5,389 nucleotides of DNA from Phycisphaerae bacterium (GCA_016935885.1 JAFGQA010000242.1:1-5389), one strand, 5' to 3'. Counted from the first letter of the stretch, positions 1-5,389 are shown. The notes: a model not told the origin generated them from the letters alone. Numbers and translations: made by a program.

Positions 1-55
1 AGAACTCCTCGAAATGGACCTCGAACAGAAGAAACTCTACGACCTCCTGCAATGA
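1..55 (+). CDS. 3' end of an unidentified plus-strand gene (partial)
   Basis: An open frame enters from the left edge. Its first full codon is at position 2 and it ends at a TGA at 53-55. The 17 visible residues read ELLEMDLEQKKLYDLLQ, which is charged and leucine-rich and would suit a C-terminal helix. Codon choice (CTC, GAC, CTG) fits a GC-rich coding sequence. The gene converges on the acyltransferase, with 66 bases between the two stop codons. Too little is visible to name a family, and it could also be a chance open frame at the window edge. Confidence 0.5.
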   Translation, partial: ELLEMDLEQKKLYDLLQ

Positions 56-121
56 CCGGGTGTCCCAATTCGGAACTCAGGAAAGGCATCACAGGGCACT
101 TGGACCAACCGACAGCCGTGA

Positions 122-1084
122 TCAAATGTTCATCAGGTGGTCGGGGTGCTGGCGGGCGAATTGCTCGACGCCGCAGGCATAGCGTTGCAGGACGTTGGCG
201 ATGTTCCCGTTCTCATCCTTGACGTGCTCGGGTTCGACCAGGGGCGGCGTGACGATCAGCCGGTAGTAGAAGTTCTTGCGGGATTCGATGAATCCCTGGA
301 GCGTCGGCGCGCCGCAGCGGGCGGCGATCTGGATGGGGCCCGTCAGGAATTCTCGCGTCTCGCCGAAGATGGAGACGGGCAGCGTCCGCGTGTTGTCCCC
401 CCGGCGGCGATCGACATCCAGCAGGCTGGCGACGATCTTGTTCTCCCGGAATTGGCGGTAGATGGCTCGCGGGAACGACGTCGCGTGGAACATCTTCATC
501 TCGGCGACTTCCGGGAACGTCTCCCGATACTTGTTCTGGATATACCGGCGGACATGGCTTTCCTTGGGGTCCCGTACGCCGATGAGACGGTAGCCGAGAA
601 GGGCGGTCATCAGCCCGGCGACGTGGTGGGCGCCGAAATGACACAGGGCCACGTACACGCCCTTGTTCTTGGCCATCGCAGCATCGAGGTTCTCGCGGCC
701 GAACATCTTGATGCGGTTCATCAGCTTGCCGCGAGGGATTCGGTCCATGATGGTGTAGAACATCTTGTCGCAGCGGACGCGCATGAAATACCGCCATGTC
801 ACCCTGCGATACCACGAAGCAGGAAACTCGTCCTTGAAATAGGACCGCAGCTTGGTATGAACCCGTCGTCGCCGCTTGTAGTCGGTCAGGTATTCGAGCG
901 TTCCGAAGAACTGCCCCAGCTTGTAGAGCCCGGACATGCTGAACGCCTTGCTCCACGCAACCAGGAAGCCGCGGACGAGGGCGATTCGGGCGCGCACGGA
1001 TAGGGGGATCGAGCGATCTCGAGGGGAGGCGTTCGGTGTGGGATCGGAAGCGCCCGCGTCTGCTGCGAGGTTACGCGTACTCAT
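122..1084 (-). CDS. Lipid A biosynthesis-type (HtrB/LpxL-like) lysophospholipid acyltransferase family protein
   Basis: This 320-residue protein resembles the LpxL/LpxM (HtrB/MsbB) acyltransferase family, which transfers acyl chains onto lipid A precursors or related lipids at the inner membrane. The start at 1084 (MSTRNLAADAG) has an AGGA ribosome binding site 8 bases upstream. The open frame continues upstream only through repeat DNA, so the longer start is rejected. Residues 1-30 are polar and Ser/Pro-rich. Residues 33-65 are a hydrophobic or amphipathic membrane-associating stretch. The core runs about 140-285: ALCHFGAHHVAG (146-157) matches the HX4(D/E) region, RDPKESHVRRYI (171-182) the second block, and LLDVDRRRGD (221-230) plus IFGETREFLTGP (239-250) the later family blocks. 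H149 is present, but the expected acidic partner is H154. The usual C-terminal HPEQW-W region is shortened to HPDHLMNI. The superfamily call is firm; substrate and activity are inferred, and it could be a diverged or non-lipid-A acyltransferase. Confidence 0.87.
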   Translation of the reverse strand: MSTRNLAADAGASDPTPNASPRDRSIPLSVRARIALVRGFLVAWSKAFSMSGLYKLGQFFGTLEYLTDYKRRRRVHTKLRSYFKDEFPASWYRRVTWRYFMRVRCDKMFYTIMDRIPRGKLMNRIKMFGRENLDAAMAKNKGVYVALCHFGAHHVAGLMTALLGYRLIGVRDPKESHVRRYIQNKYRETFPEVAEMKMFHATSFPRAIYRQFRENKIVASLLDVDRRRGDNTRTLPVSIFGETREFLTGPIQIAARCGAPTLQGFIESRKNFYYRLIVTPPLVEPEHVKDENGNIANVLQRYACGVEQFARQHPDHLMNI

Positions 1085-1092
1085 AAACGCAG

Positions 1093-1096
1093 TCCT
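1093..1096 (-). promoter_or_regulatory. Ribosome binding site of the acyltransferase gene
   Basis: The minus strand reads AGGACTGCGTTTATG, placing AGGA 8 bases before the ATG at 1084. This decides the start against the 83-codon upstream extension, which runs into palindromic repeats. Confidence 0.6.
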
Positions 1097-1103
1097 GGGG
1101 ATC

Positions 1104-1132
1104 AGTGTACTACGGGAGTGTCGTCCGGCCAA
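1104..1132 (-). promoter_or_regulatory. Possible sigma-70-type promoter for the acyltransferase gene
   Basis: On the minus strand, TTGGCC (1132-1127) and TACACT (1109-1104) are separated by 17 bases and match the TTGACA and TATAAT consensus at four of six positions each. A transcript would start near 1097 and have a very short leader, with the AGGA site almost at its 5' end. The -35-like hexamer lies within a palindromic stretch, CCGGCC-AA-GGCCGG (1125-1138). In GC-rich DNA such a match can easily arise by chance. Confidence 0.28.
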
Positions 1133-1208
1133 GGCCGGGAGCTCTCGGAACGCGCCGCCGAACCGGGACGGGCCGCCGAACGGCGAACCGATCTTGCGGC
1201 GATTCTCG

Positions 1209-1236
1209 CCCGGTGCCACTGGCCCGGTGCCACTGG
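1209..1236. repeat. Perfect tandem duplication of a 14-base unit
   Basis: CCCGGTGCCACTGG occurs at 1209-1222 and again, without a gap, at 1223-1236. The second copy runs into the left arm of the first hairpin (1231-1253), so the first copy is an extra left half of that palindromic element. Confidence 0.9.
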
Positions 1237-1253
1237 CGGCTTGCCCGCCAGTG
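1227..1253. repeat. Palindromic intergenic repeat, copy 1
   Basis: Arms CACTGGCGG (1231-1239) and CCGCCAGTG (1245-1253) are perfectly complementary over 9 bases around a CTTGC loop (1240-1244), preceded by GTGC (1227-1230). It is an inverted partner of the element at 1285-1311, matching it at 25 of 27 positions. It resembles the REP-like palindromes of bacterial intergenic regions, but no REP-associated transposase is in the window. Confidence 0.88.
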
Positions 1254-1284
1254 CCGTCTCTCCGGCGGCCGCGTGGGGCACACA

Positions 1285-1311
1285 CACTGGCAGGCAAGCT
1301 GCCAGTGGCAC
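1285..1311. repeat. Palindromic intergenic repeat, copy 2 (inverted)
   Basis: Arms CACTGGCAG (1285-1293) and CTGCCAGTG (1299-1307) pair perfectly over 9 bases around a GCAAG loop (1294-1298), followed by GCAC (1308-1311). The loop is the reverse complement of the copy 1 loop, so the element is inserted in the opposite orientation. The only two differences from copy 1 sit opposite each other in the stem, replacing a G-C pair by an A-T pair. The two copies are 31 bases apart and could also pair with each other. Confidence 0.88.
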
Positions 1312-1347
1312 TCGCCCAAGCCGCCACTGGCACCCGCCCAAGCCGCC
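1304..1347. repeat. Two imperfect 22-base tandem units derived from the same palindromic element
   Basis: Units at 1304-1325 and 1326-1347 match at 20 of 22 positions; the differences are 1305/1327 and 1312/1334. The shared core is CGCCCAAGCCGCC. The stretch 1318-1333 matches the right half of the palindromic element (AAGCCGCCAGTGGCAC) at 15 of 16 bases, so the tandem looks like a duplicated half-element. Confidence 0.85.
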
Positions 1348-1371
1348 CCGAACGCTCGATCCATCAGAACC

Positions 1372-1383
1372 TTGAGGCCTCAA
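1372..1383. repeat. Perfect 12-base palindrome downstream of the EF-G-like gene
   Basis: TTGAGGCCTCAA equals its own reverse complement and lies 25 bases past the EF-G-like stop codon. With a four-base loop it gives only a 4-bp stem, and no T-tract follows, so it is a poor terminator. A protein-binding site or a chance palindrome are alternatives. Confidence 0.5.
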
Positions 1384-1407
1384 ACGCATCATTCCTATTC
1401 ACACGCC

Positions 1408-3444
1408 TCATTCCTCTTCCACCTTCTTGGGAGCATACTCGGCGATGATCGCCTGGACCTCATTGCTCGGCACCTGCTCATAGTGAGAGAACTCCATCGC
1501 ATAGCTGCCCTTGCCGCCCGTGATGGAGCTGAGTCTCGAGTGGTAGTCCGAAACCTTCGCAAGCGGGACCTGGGCGGTGATCATGGCCAGGTTGCCAGGA
1601 AGCATGTCCTGGCCGCTGGGACGCCCGCGCCGTTGGGCGAGGTCGCCGGTGATGTCCCCAACGTTCTCCGACGGCACCGTGACCTCGATGTTGACGATGG
1701 GCTCCAGCAGAATCGGCTTTGCCTTCAGGATGGCGTCCTTGAACGCAAGCTTGCCGGCGATCTTGAAGGCGATCTCCTTGGAGTCCACCGGGTGGTGCTT
1801 GCCGTCAACGATGGAAACCTTCACGTCCTGAACGGGGAATCCGGCGACGGCGCCCTGGCTCATGAGCTCGGTCACCCCCTTCTTGACGGCGGGCTCGTAC
1901 TGGCTCGGAATCGTGCCCCCGAAAATGTCCCAAGACCATTCCAGGGCGGGATCGCTGCCACGCTCCAGCGGCGAGACCTTGAGGAACACCTCGCCGAACT
2001 GGCCGGCGCCCCCCGTTTGTTTCTTGTGTCGGTAGTGTCCATCGGCCGAGGCGGAAACGGTCTCTCTGTAGGGAATCTTCGGCGACTTGGTGGTCACTTC
2101 GAGCTTGAACTGGCGAAGCATCTTCGACAGAACCGCCCGAAGGTGCATGTCCCCGACGCCGCTGATGACCAACTCGTTTGTCTGCGGGTCCTGGAACGTC
2201 TTGAAGCACGGGTCGCTGTCGGTGAATCGCTTGACGGCCTCACCGATCTTGGTCTCGTCTCCACGGGCCTTGGGCTGGATAGCCAGGGAGAACATGGGCG
2301 TCGGCACCCGCGGCATGGCGATGGCGGCGCCGCGGTCTGTCAGTTCACCGAAGACGGTATTGCCGATGTGCAGGTCGAGCTTGGCGACCGCGAAGATGTC
2401 ACCGGCGATGCCCTCGTCGACTTCCCTATGCTCGCTGCCCTGGAATTTCAGGAGATGACCGGGGCGCCCCCCCTTCTTCTCGCCGGACAGCAGGATGTTG
2501 CCGTCAGACTGGAGCGCTCCACCAAAGGCGCGAATGAAGGAGTACTTGATGTTGCTCCTGGGATCGACGGCAACTTTGAACACTTGGCCGCAGAAGGGGC
2601 CCTCAGCGTCGATGGGCTTCTCTTCTTCGCCGACCAACACGGCGCGTTGCTTGCCCTCCGCCGGCGATGGGCAACTGCCGGCAATAAAAGACAGCAGCTC
2701 CTTGATACCGACTTCGCTCCGGGCATTGGTGAAGAGGACGGGCACGATGACCCCGTTGGTGATGGCTCTCTGGAGGTTTGCCCGGACCTCCTCGGCGGAT
2801 AGGGCGCCCTCCTCGAAGTACTTGTTCATCAAAGCGTCGTCGGCCTCTGCGACGCGTTCGACGATATTGGTATGTGTGTCCGCGACGTCGGCGAAATCCG
2901 CATCGCCGTCTGCGTTGTCGACGCAGTCGACGACCGACTTGCCTCCGCCGGCGGGGAGGTTTACCGGTGTCACCTCGGGACCGAAGCTCTCGCGCAGCGA
3001 ATTCAGCAGATCTTCGAAGTTAGCATTGTCGGCGTCGATACGATTCACCACGATGACCTTGGCGAGCCCGAAGTTCTTGGCCTGGTCTCTCATGCGTCGC
3101 GTATTGACTTGAATCCCCGCGGTGGCATGGACAACCAGCACCGCCGTCTCCACCGCGGCAAGTGAAGCGATGGCAGGCCCGATGAAGTCGGGGGCGCCGG
3201 GCGTGTCGATGATGTTGAGCGTCTTGCCGTCGTGGGAGACATTGAGGACGTGCGATTCGATCGAGCACTCACGCTCCTTCTCCTCCTCGTCTGTGTCGAG
3301 GTGGCTGGTCTTGTCCGCCACACTGCCGAGGCGGTTGGTGGCGCCGGTGACGTGGAGAAAGGCCTCGCACAAAGATGTCTTGCCTGATCCGCTGTGGCCC
3401 ACGAGGGCGATGTTTCGAATGTCGTTTCCCGTGTAGTTCGGCAT
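1408..3444 (-). CDS. fusA: Elongation factor G-like GTPase (EF-G2/FusA2 type)
   Basis: This 678-residue, five-domain translational GTPase has near-normal EF-G length. The start at 3444 (MPNYTGNDIR) follows GGAGGCACC, a strong ribosome binding site; the in-frame upstream ATG at 3465 lacks one. The G domain shows P-loop GHSGSGKTS (16-24), switch I ERECSIES (58-65), G3 DTPGAPDF (80-87) and G4 NRID (134-137). Domain II spans about 280-385, domain III about 386-460 (QPKARGDETKIGEA, then GVGDMHL). Domain IV starts near 461 with HKKQTGGAGQFGEV (473-486) and DGKHHPVDSKEIAFK (547-561). Domain V contains LLEPIVNIEVTVP (579-591) and a YAMEFSHYEQVP block (648-659), ending in an acidic tail. The GSGKT P-loop and loss of the catalytic His in DTPGHVDF (here A84) place it with EF-G2 paralogues such as Thermus EF-G-2 and mycobacterial FusA2, not the housekeeping EF-G. 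Domains IV and V look complete, so ribosome binding is likely; its exact role is unknown. The symbol follows the broad family. Confidence 0.93.
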   Translation of the reverse strand: MPNYTGNDIRNIALVGHSGSGKTSLCEAFLHVTGATNRLGSVADKTSHLDTDEEEKERECSIESHVLNVSHDGKTLNIIDTPGAPDFIGPAIASLAAVETAVLVVHATAGIQVNTRRMRDQAKNFGLAKVIVVNRIDADNANFEDLLNSLRESFGPEVTPVNLPAGGGKSVVDCVDNADGDADFADVADTHTNIVERVAEADDALMNKYFEEGALSAEEVRANLQRAITNGVIVPVLFTNARSEVGIKELLSFIAGSCPSPAEGKQRAVLVGEEEKPIDAEGPFCGQVFKVAVDPRSNIKYSFIRAFGGALQSDGNILLSGEKKGGRPGHLLKFQGSEHREVDEGIAGDIFAVAKLDLHIGNTVFGELTDRGAAIAMPRVPTPMFSLAIQPKARGDETKIGEAVKRFTDSDPCFKTFQDPQTNELVISGVGDMHLRAVLSKMLRQFKLEVTTKSPKIPYRETVSASADGHYRHKKQTGGAGQFGEVFLKVSPLERGSDPALEWSWDIFGGTIPSQYEPAVKKGVTELMSQGAVAGFPVQDVKVSIVDGKHHPVDSKEIAFKIAGKLAFKDAILKAKPILLEPIVNIEVTVPSENVGDITGDLAQRRGRPSGQDMLPGNLAMITAQVPLAKVSDYHSRLSSITGGKGSYAMEFSHYEQVPSNEVQAIIAEYAPKKVEEE

Positions 3445-3447
3445 GGT

Positions 3448-3453
3448 GCCTCC
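3448..3453 (-). promoter_or_regulatory. Ribosome binding site of the EF-G-like gene
   Basis: The minus strand reads CTCGGAGGCACCATG, with GGAGG four bases before the ATG at 3444. This supports the MPNYTG start over the open upstream extension to 3570, whose sequence does not look like an EF-G N-terminus. Confidence 0.75.
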
Positions 3454-3682
3454 GAGGTTTCCCATATTGTTGATCGCGTATGCGGTGGATTCCAGTGGGC
3501 CGCCGATCAGCGTCCAGACCAAGCAGACGCGAGAACGCCACATGCTAACGCGCAATGGTTCACGATACAAGAAATCCAGATGCCACTCTGGGATCTCAAC
3601 GTGGGCGCCACGAAAGCGGGTGGACTACATTGGTGACGCCGCTAGCTCGTCTGCCTGTGCCGTTGCCGACTTGTTCACCCGG

Positions 3683-3709
3683 CTCCGGCGGGCAAGCCGC
3701 GAGTGGCCC
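3683..3709. repeat. Palindromic intergenic repeat, decayed copy 3
   Basis: This stretch matches the reverse complement of copy 1 at 23 of 27 positions, with an identical central GGCGGGCAAGCCGC run (3687-3700). The outer stem is broken by mismatches, leaving a 4-bp inner stem around the GCAAG loop. It lies in the second intergenic gap, more than 2 kb from the other copies, which points to a dispersed family and not a single local duplication. Confidence 0.7.
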
Positions 3710-3754
3710 CCGTGATCCGCCGCTCACCCACCCGCTTGACGTCCCACGGCTATC

Positions 3755-5077
3755 CTATTGCATCCTGATCGCGGGTGCCACCGGACGAGCGAGAAGCCGT
3801 GCGATCGTTAGCACAGCGATTGCCAAGAGCGCCCACGTCGCCACCGGTTGGATGATGGCGCGGCCCACCCACGGCACCATGGGGCTTCCTCCGTGATAGC
3901 TGGCTCCTGGCAGGGCTGTCAGGGCGGCCGCTGCCCACAGCCCCGCCCGGATGAGGCCAGGTAGGTGCGTGTGCGTCGTCACCAACACGACAAGCAGCGG
4001 GAAGATCACCACGATCAGGTCGTAGGTGCGGTGGTAGAACGCGAGCAGCGTGACGGCGAGGATAGCTACATGCTCCAGGCTCATCGCCGTCGGCGGCGTG
4101 TCGTCCTGCCGGGGCGGTCCCGCCCGCCGAGAGCGAGCGTGATTTCGCACGAGGCCCGCGATCAATGTGATGACGAGCACTCCCACCCCGAAGTGACGCA
4201 ACGAGTCAAGCCGGGGAGAGAACCGGTACAGCAGCGACGGGAGTTCAAGATGTAATGCCGTGTACGCCAGGGTGGCATGGTGATTGGGTTGGCCGGGCCT
4301 CAGGCTTTGGTCGGCCGTCGCCAGCATAGGTCCGATCCAGTTTGTCGGGTTGTTGAGACGTGGCCCGAATGTCGCGACCGCGATCAGGATAGCCTGAACC
4401 ACGCACGCGACGGCCACTGTTCGCCAGCGGCCGGTCACTGCCATGAAGAGTGCCAGCGGCCCACAGAGGGAGTACTTCACCAACGCCAGCCCGAGAAAGA
4501 CGCCGGCGCGGAGCGGTTGGTTGGGCGACCGGAGGACCTGGACCACCAAGAACGTCGTGATGACGGCGAGGTTTCCAAATGAGAAGCCATATCGCAAGGG
4601 AAACCCAACCAGGAACACACATACTGCGGCAAGCACTAAGACGGGGCTTCTCGTCGGCACGGTCAGAAGCTGCATGAGCAGGATCGCGACACAGGCCGCA
4701 TTGATCGCCATCCAGACAACCAAGGCATGGGGATACTTCAACGCTGCCAGTGGCCAAAGCAGCGTTGCAACCGTCAGCGGATACACGTTTGGCGTCTGGG
4801 GCAGACCTGGCGGCGTCACGTGGGGCATCCCCTGCCGGGCCCAAACCCTCTTGAGCACGTCGTCGTCGTAGGGGTCCGCACCTTGCGCCCAAGCAACGGC
4901 CACCGTATACGTGAGCCGGAAGTCCATGCCGATTTGAAAGTTCTCGTTTGCCCGGCTGAGGAAGAGAGCGGCCTGGATCGTGGGAGCGACGATTGCAAAG
5001 CCGATGAGCATCAGGCGACGTGACGGGCGGCTGCCGACACTTCCGGCTATGGGCGAGAAGGTGGTGAACGGCTTCAT
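3755..5077 (-). CDS. Glycosyltransferase family 87 (DUF2029-type) multi-pass membrane protein
   Basis: This 440-residue, strongly hydrophobic protein resembles GT87, GT-C fold enzymes that use polyprenyl-phosphate sugars (typically mannose) as donors at the outer face of the cytoplasmic membrane; mycobacterial PimE is the known example. After a first membrane segment (about 22-41) comes the external loop with MDFR (51-54), whose Asp matches the expected catalytic acidic residue, then GADPY (66-70). The NVYPLTVATLLWPLAAL block follows (97-113), then GFSFGNLAVITTFLV (164-178), KYSLCGPLALF (201-211), HHATLAYTALHL (266-277) and AFYHRTYDLIVVIFP (356-370). About ten to twelve hydrophobic segments are visible, with a polar Arg/Pro-rich cytoplasmic loop near 311-330. 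GAGGAAGG, 9 bases before the ATG, supports the 5077 start; the stop is TAG. No neighbouring glycan gene indicates its acceptor, so mannosyl transfer to a lipid or glycan is inferred from the family only. Confidence 0.82.
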   Translation of the reverse strand: MKPFTTFSPIAGSVGSRPSRRLMLIGFAIVAPTIQAALFLSRANENFQIGMDFRLTYTVAVAWAQGADPYDDDVLKRVWARQGMPHVTPPGLPQTPNVYPLTVATLLWPLAALKYPHALVVWMAINAACVAILLMQLLTVPTRSPVLVLAAVCVFLVGFPLRYGFSFGNLAVITTFLVVQVLRSPNQPLRAGVFLGLALVKYSLCGPLALFMAVTGRWRTVAVACVVQAILIAVATFGPRLNNPTNWIGPMLATADQSLRPGQPNHHATLAYTALHLELPSLLYRFSPRLDSLRHFGVGVLVITLIAGLVRNHARSRRAGPPRQDDTPPTAMSLEHVAILAVTLLAFYHRTYDLIVVIFPLLVVLVTTHTHLPGLIRAGLWAAAALTALPGASYHGGSPMVPWVGRAIIQPVATWALLAIAVLTIARLLARPVAPAIRMQ

Positions 5078-5086
5078 CCGCTGATG

Positions 5087-5094
5087 CCTTCCTC
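5087..5094 (-). promoter_or_regulatory. Ribosome binding site of the glycosyltransferase gene
   Basis: The minus strand reads GAGGAAGGCATCAGCGGATG, an extended purine-rich Shine-Dalgarno site 9 bases before the start at 5077. Its first base is the last base of the stem at 5094-5120, so leader structure and ribosome access may be linked. Confidence 0.7.
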
Positions 5095-5120
5095 GGCAGG
5101 CGTGACGCGGGGGCCTGCCG
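5094..5120 (-). promoter_or_regulatory. Leader hairpin abutting the glycosyltransferase ribosome binding site
   Basis: CGGCAGGC (5094-5101) and GCCTGCCG (5113-5120) form a perfect 8-bp GC-rich stem around an 11-base loop. In the minus-strand transcript it ends exactly where GAGGAAGG begins. It might tune translation or be a structural stop for upstream transcription, but no T-tract follows. The function is inferred from position only. Confidence 0.45.
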
Positions 5121-5219
5121 CAGTGAACATCTTACTTGCGACGAAGACGATCGGCGACCGCAACCTCCATCACGGCCGCCGGGTCATGACACGCTGACAC
5201 TGATCATGCGAGGCGCTAC

Positions 5220-5268
5220 CTTAGTAAGCCGGTGTGCTGGTGGGGAAGGCCAGTCTTCGCTTAGCAAG
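5220..5268. repeat. Two CTTAGNAAG sites 40 bases apart
   Basis: CTTAGTAAG (5220-5228) and CTTAGCAAG (5260-5268) differ at one base. Each is a short palindrome with CTT and AAG arms, and a 40-base spacing is close to four helical turns. This would suit a regulator binding site upstream of the glycosyltransferase, but 9-base sites can recur by chance. Confidence 0.35.
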
Positions 5269-5358
5269 TGGTGCCGCCTTACGTCGGGCGCCGTGGCGGG
5301 GTTTGATAGCGTATATAGACGATTGCACGGGTCCTTTGCGATATGGTAGGATGGTATT

Positions 5359-5386
5359 GACTTGCCGGACAGGACCGACTTGCCGG
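5359..5386. repeat. Direct repeat GACTTGCCGG, 18-base period
   Basis: GACTTGCCGG occurs at 5359-5368 and 5377-5386. The array may continue past the window edge, so its size and nature cannot be judged. It could be an operator, part of a longer tandem array or a chance duplication. Confidence 0.5.
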
Positions 5387-5389
5387 GCG

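Larger units (their letters stand above)
1085..1407. other. Intergenic region rich in palindromic repeats
   Basis: This 323-base gap separates the EF-G-like gene from the acyltransferase gene. It holds the acyltransferase ribosome binding site and possible promoter (1093-1132), a GC-rich stretch with no evident signal (1140-1205), a dense repeat cluster (1209-1347), and a perfect 12-base palindrome, TTGAGGCCTCAA (1372-1383). No thymidine tract follows any of the hairpins on the minus strand, so no standard intrinsic terminator for the EF-G-like gene is visible. Long open frames crossing it on both strands are low-complexity (Gly, Arg, Ala, Pro) and look non-coding. Confidence 0.75.
3445..3754. 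other. Intergenic region between glycosyltransferase and EF-G-like genes
   Basis: This 310-base gap holds the EF-G-like ribosome binding site at its left end and a decayed palindromic repeat at 3683-3709. A weak promoter-like pair, TTGTAT (3570-3565) and TAGCAT (3547-3542), is spaced by 17 bases on the minus strand and would give a leader of about 90 bases; it matches consensus at only three and four of six positions. I see no intrinsic terminator after the glycosyltransferase stop. Short open frames here lack good start sites and recognisable sequence. Confidence 0.65.
5078..5389. other. Upstream region of the glycosyltransferase gene, to the window edge
   Basis: These 312 bases hold no supportable gene on either strand. 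They contain the glycosyltransferase ribosome binding site and leader hairpin (5087-5120), a pair of CTTAGNAAG sites (5220-5228 and 5260-5268), a less GC-rich stretch (about 5301-5358) and a direct repeat at the edge (5359-5386). A plus-strand pair TTGCAC (5323-5328) and TAGGAT (5347-5352), 18 bases apart, is a weak promoter candidate for a gene beyond the window. No clear promoter for the glycosyltransferase was found. Confidence 0.6.

Noticed and set aside
56..121. A shared bidirectional terminator between the convergent genes
   Set aside because: Only 3-4 bp self-complementary stretches such as TTGGACCAA are present, too weak to call.
137..1003. A 288-codon plus-strand open frame
   Set aside because: It is antisense to the acyltransferase, whose family blocks are clear. 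The translation is charged and low-complexity without a known motif.
1231..1307. The hairpins as intrinsic terminators of the EF-G-like gene
   Set aside because: Neither hairpin is followed by a thymidine tract on either strand.
1085..1333. An 83-codon N-terminal extension of the acyltransferase
   Set aside because: It translates the palindromic repeat DNA, has atypical composition, and the ATG at 1084 has its own ribosome binding site.
1209..1347. A possible CRISPR array
   Set aside because: The repeats are short, overlapping and palindromic, with no regular unique spacers and no cas genes nearby.
1105..2802. A 565-codon plus-strand open frame
   Set aside because: It lies antisense to the well-supported EF-G-like gene and runs through the repeat cluster. 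Its translation has no recognisable domain, and long antisense frames are common in GC-rich DNA.
3445..3570. A 42-codon N-terminal extension of the EF-G-like protein
   Set aside because: EF-G proteins begin just before the P-loop. The ATG at 3444 has a strong GGAGG site, and the upstream ATGs do not.
4744..4753. A further repeat copy inside the glycosyltransferase gene
   Set aside because: Only a GCCAGTGG core is shared. The match is too short and lies in conserved coding sequence.

Overview
This is a GC-rich bacterial window with three complete protein genes, all on the minus strand. Read in their own direction they are a GT87-type membrane glycosyltransferase (5077-3755), an elongation factor G-like GTPase of the EF-G2/FusA2 branch (3444-1408) and a lipid A-type lysophospholipid acyltransferase homologue (1084-122). 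The last 17 codons of an unidentified plus-strand gene enter at the left edge and stop at 55, converging on the acyltransferase. No tRNA, rRNA, CRISPR array, transposase or intact mobile element was seen.

The host is probably a Gram-negative-type bacterium, because the acyltransferase belongs to the lipid A acyltransferase superfamily. A Planctomycetota or related source is my best guess. It rests on the divergent acyltransferase, the EF-G2-type factor and intergenic hairpin repeats with CACTGGC/GCCAGTG arms, which I associate from memory with planctomycete genomes. Nothing here proves the lineage.

Layout: 1-55 end of a plus-strand gene; 56-121 convergent gap without a recognisable terminator; 122-1084 acyltransferase; 1085-1407 intergenic, holding a cluster of palindromic repeats; 1408-3444 EF-G-like factor; 3445-3754 intergenic, with one decayed copy of the same repeat; 3755-5077 glycosyltransferase; 5078-5389 intergenic, with a leader hairpin next to the glycosyltransferase ribosome binding site and short direct repeats near the right edge.

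The three genes are co-directional, but gaps of 310-323 bases make a single tight operon unlikely. Two encode envelope-lipid or glycan enzymes and one a translation-type GTPase, and no shared pathway is evident. I found no convincing undescribed multi-gene system. The most interesting signals are the intergenic repeat family, in which two inverted copies differ by a compensatory base-pair change, and active-site substitutions in the GTPase (catalytic His to Ala) and the acyltransferase (acidic residue of HX4(D/E) to His).
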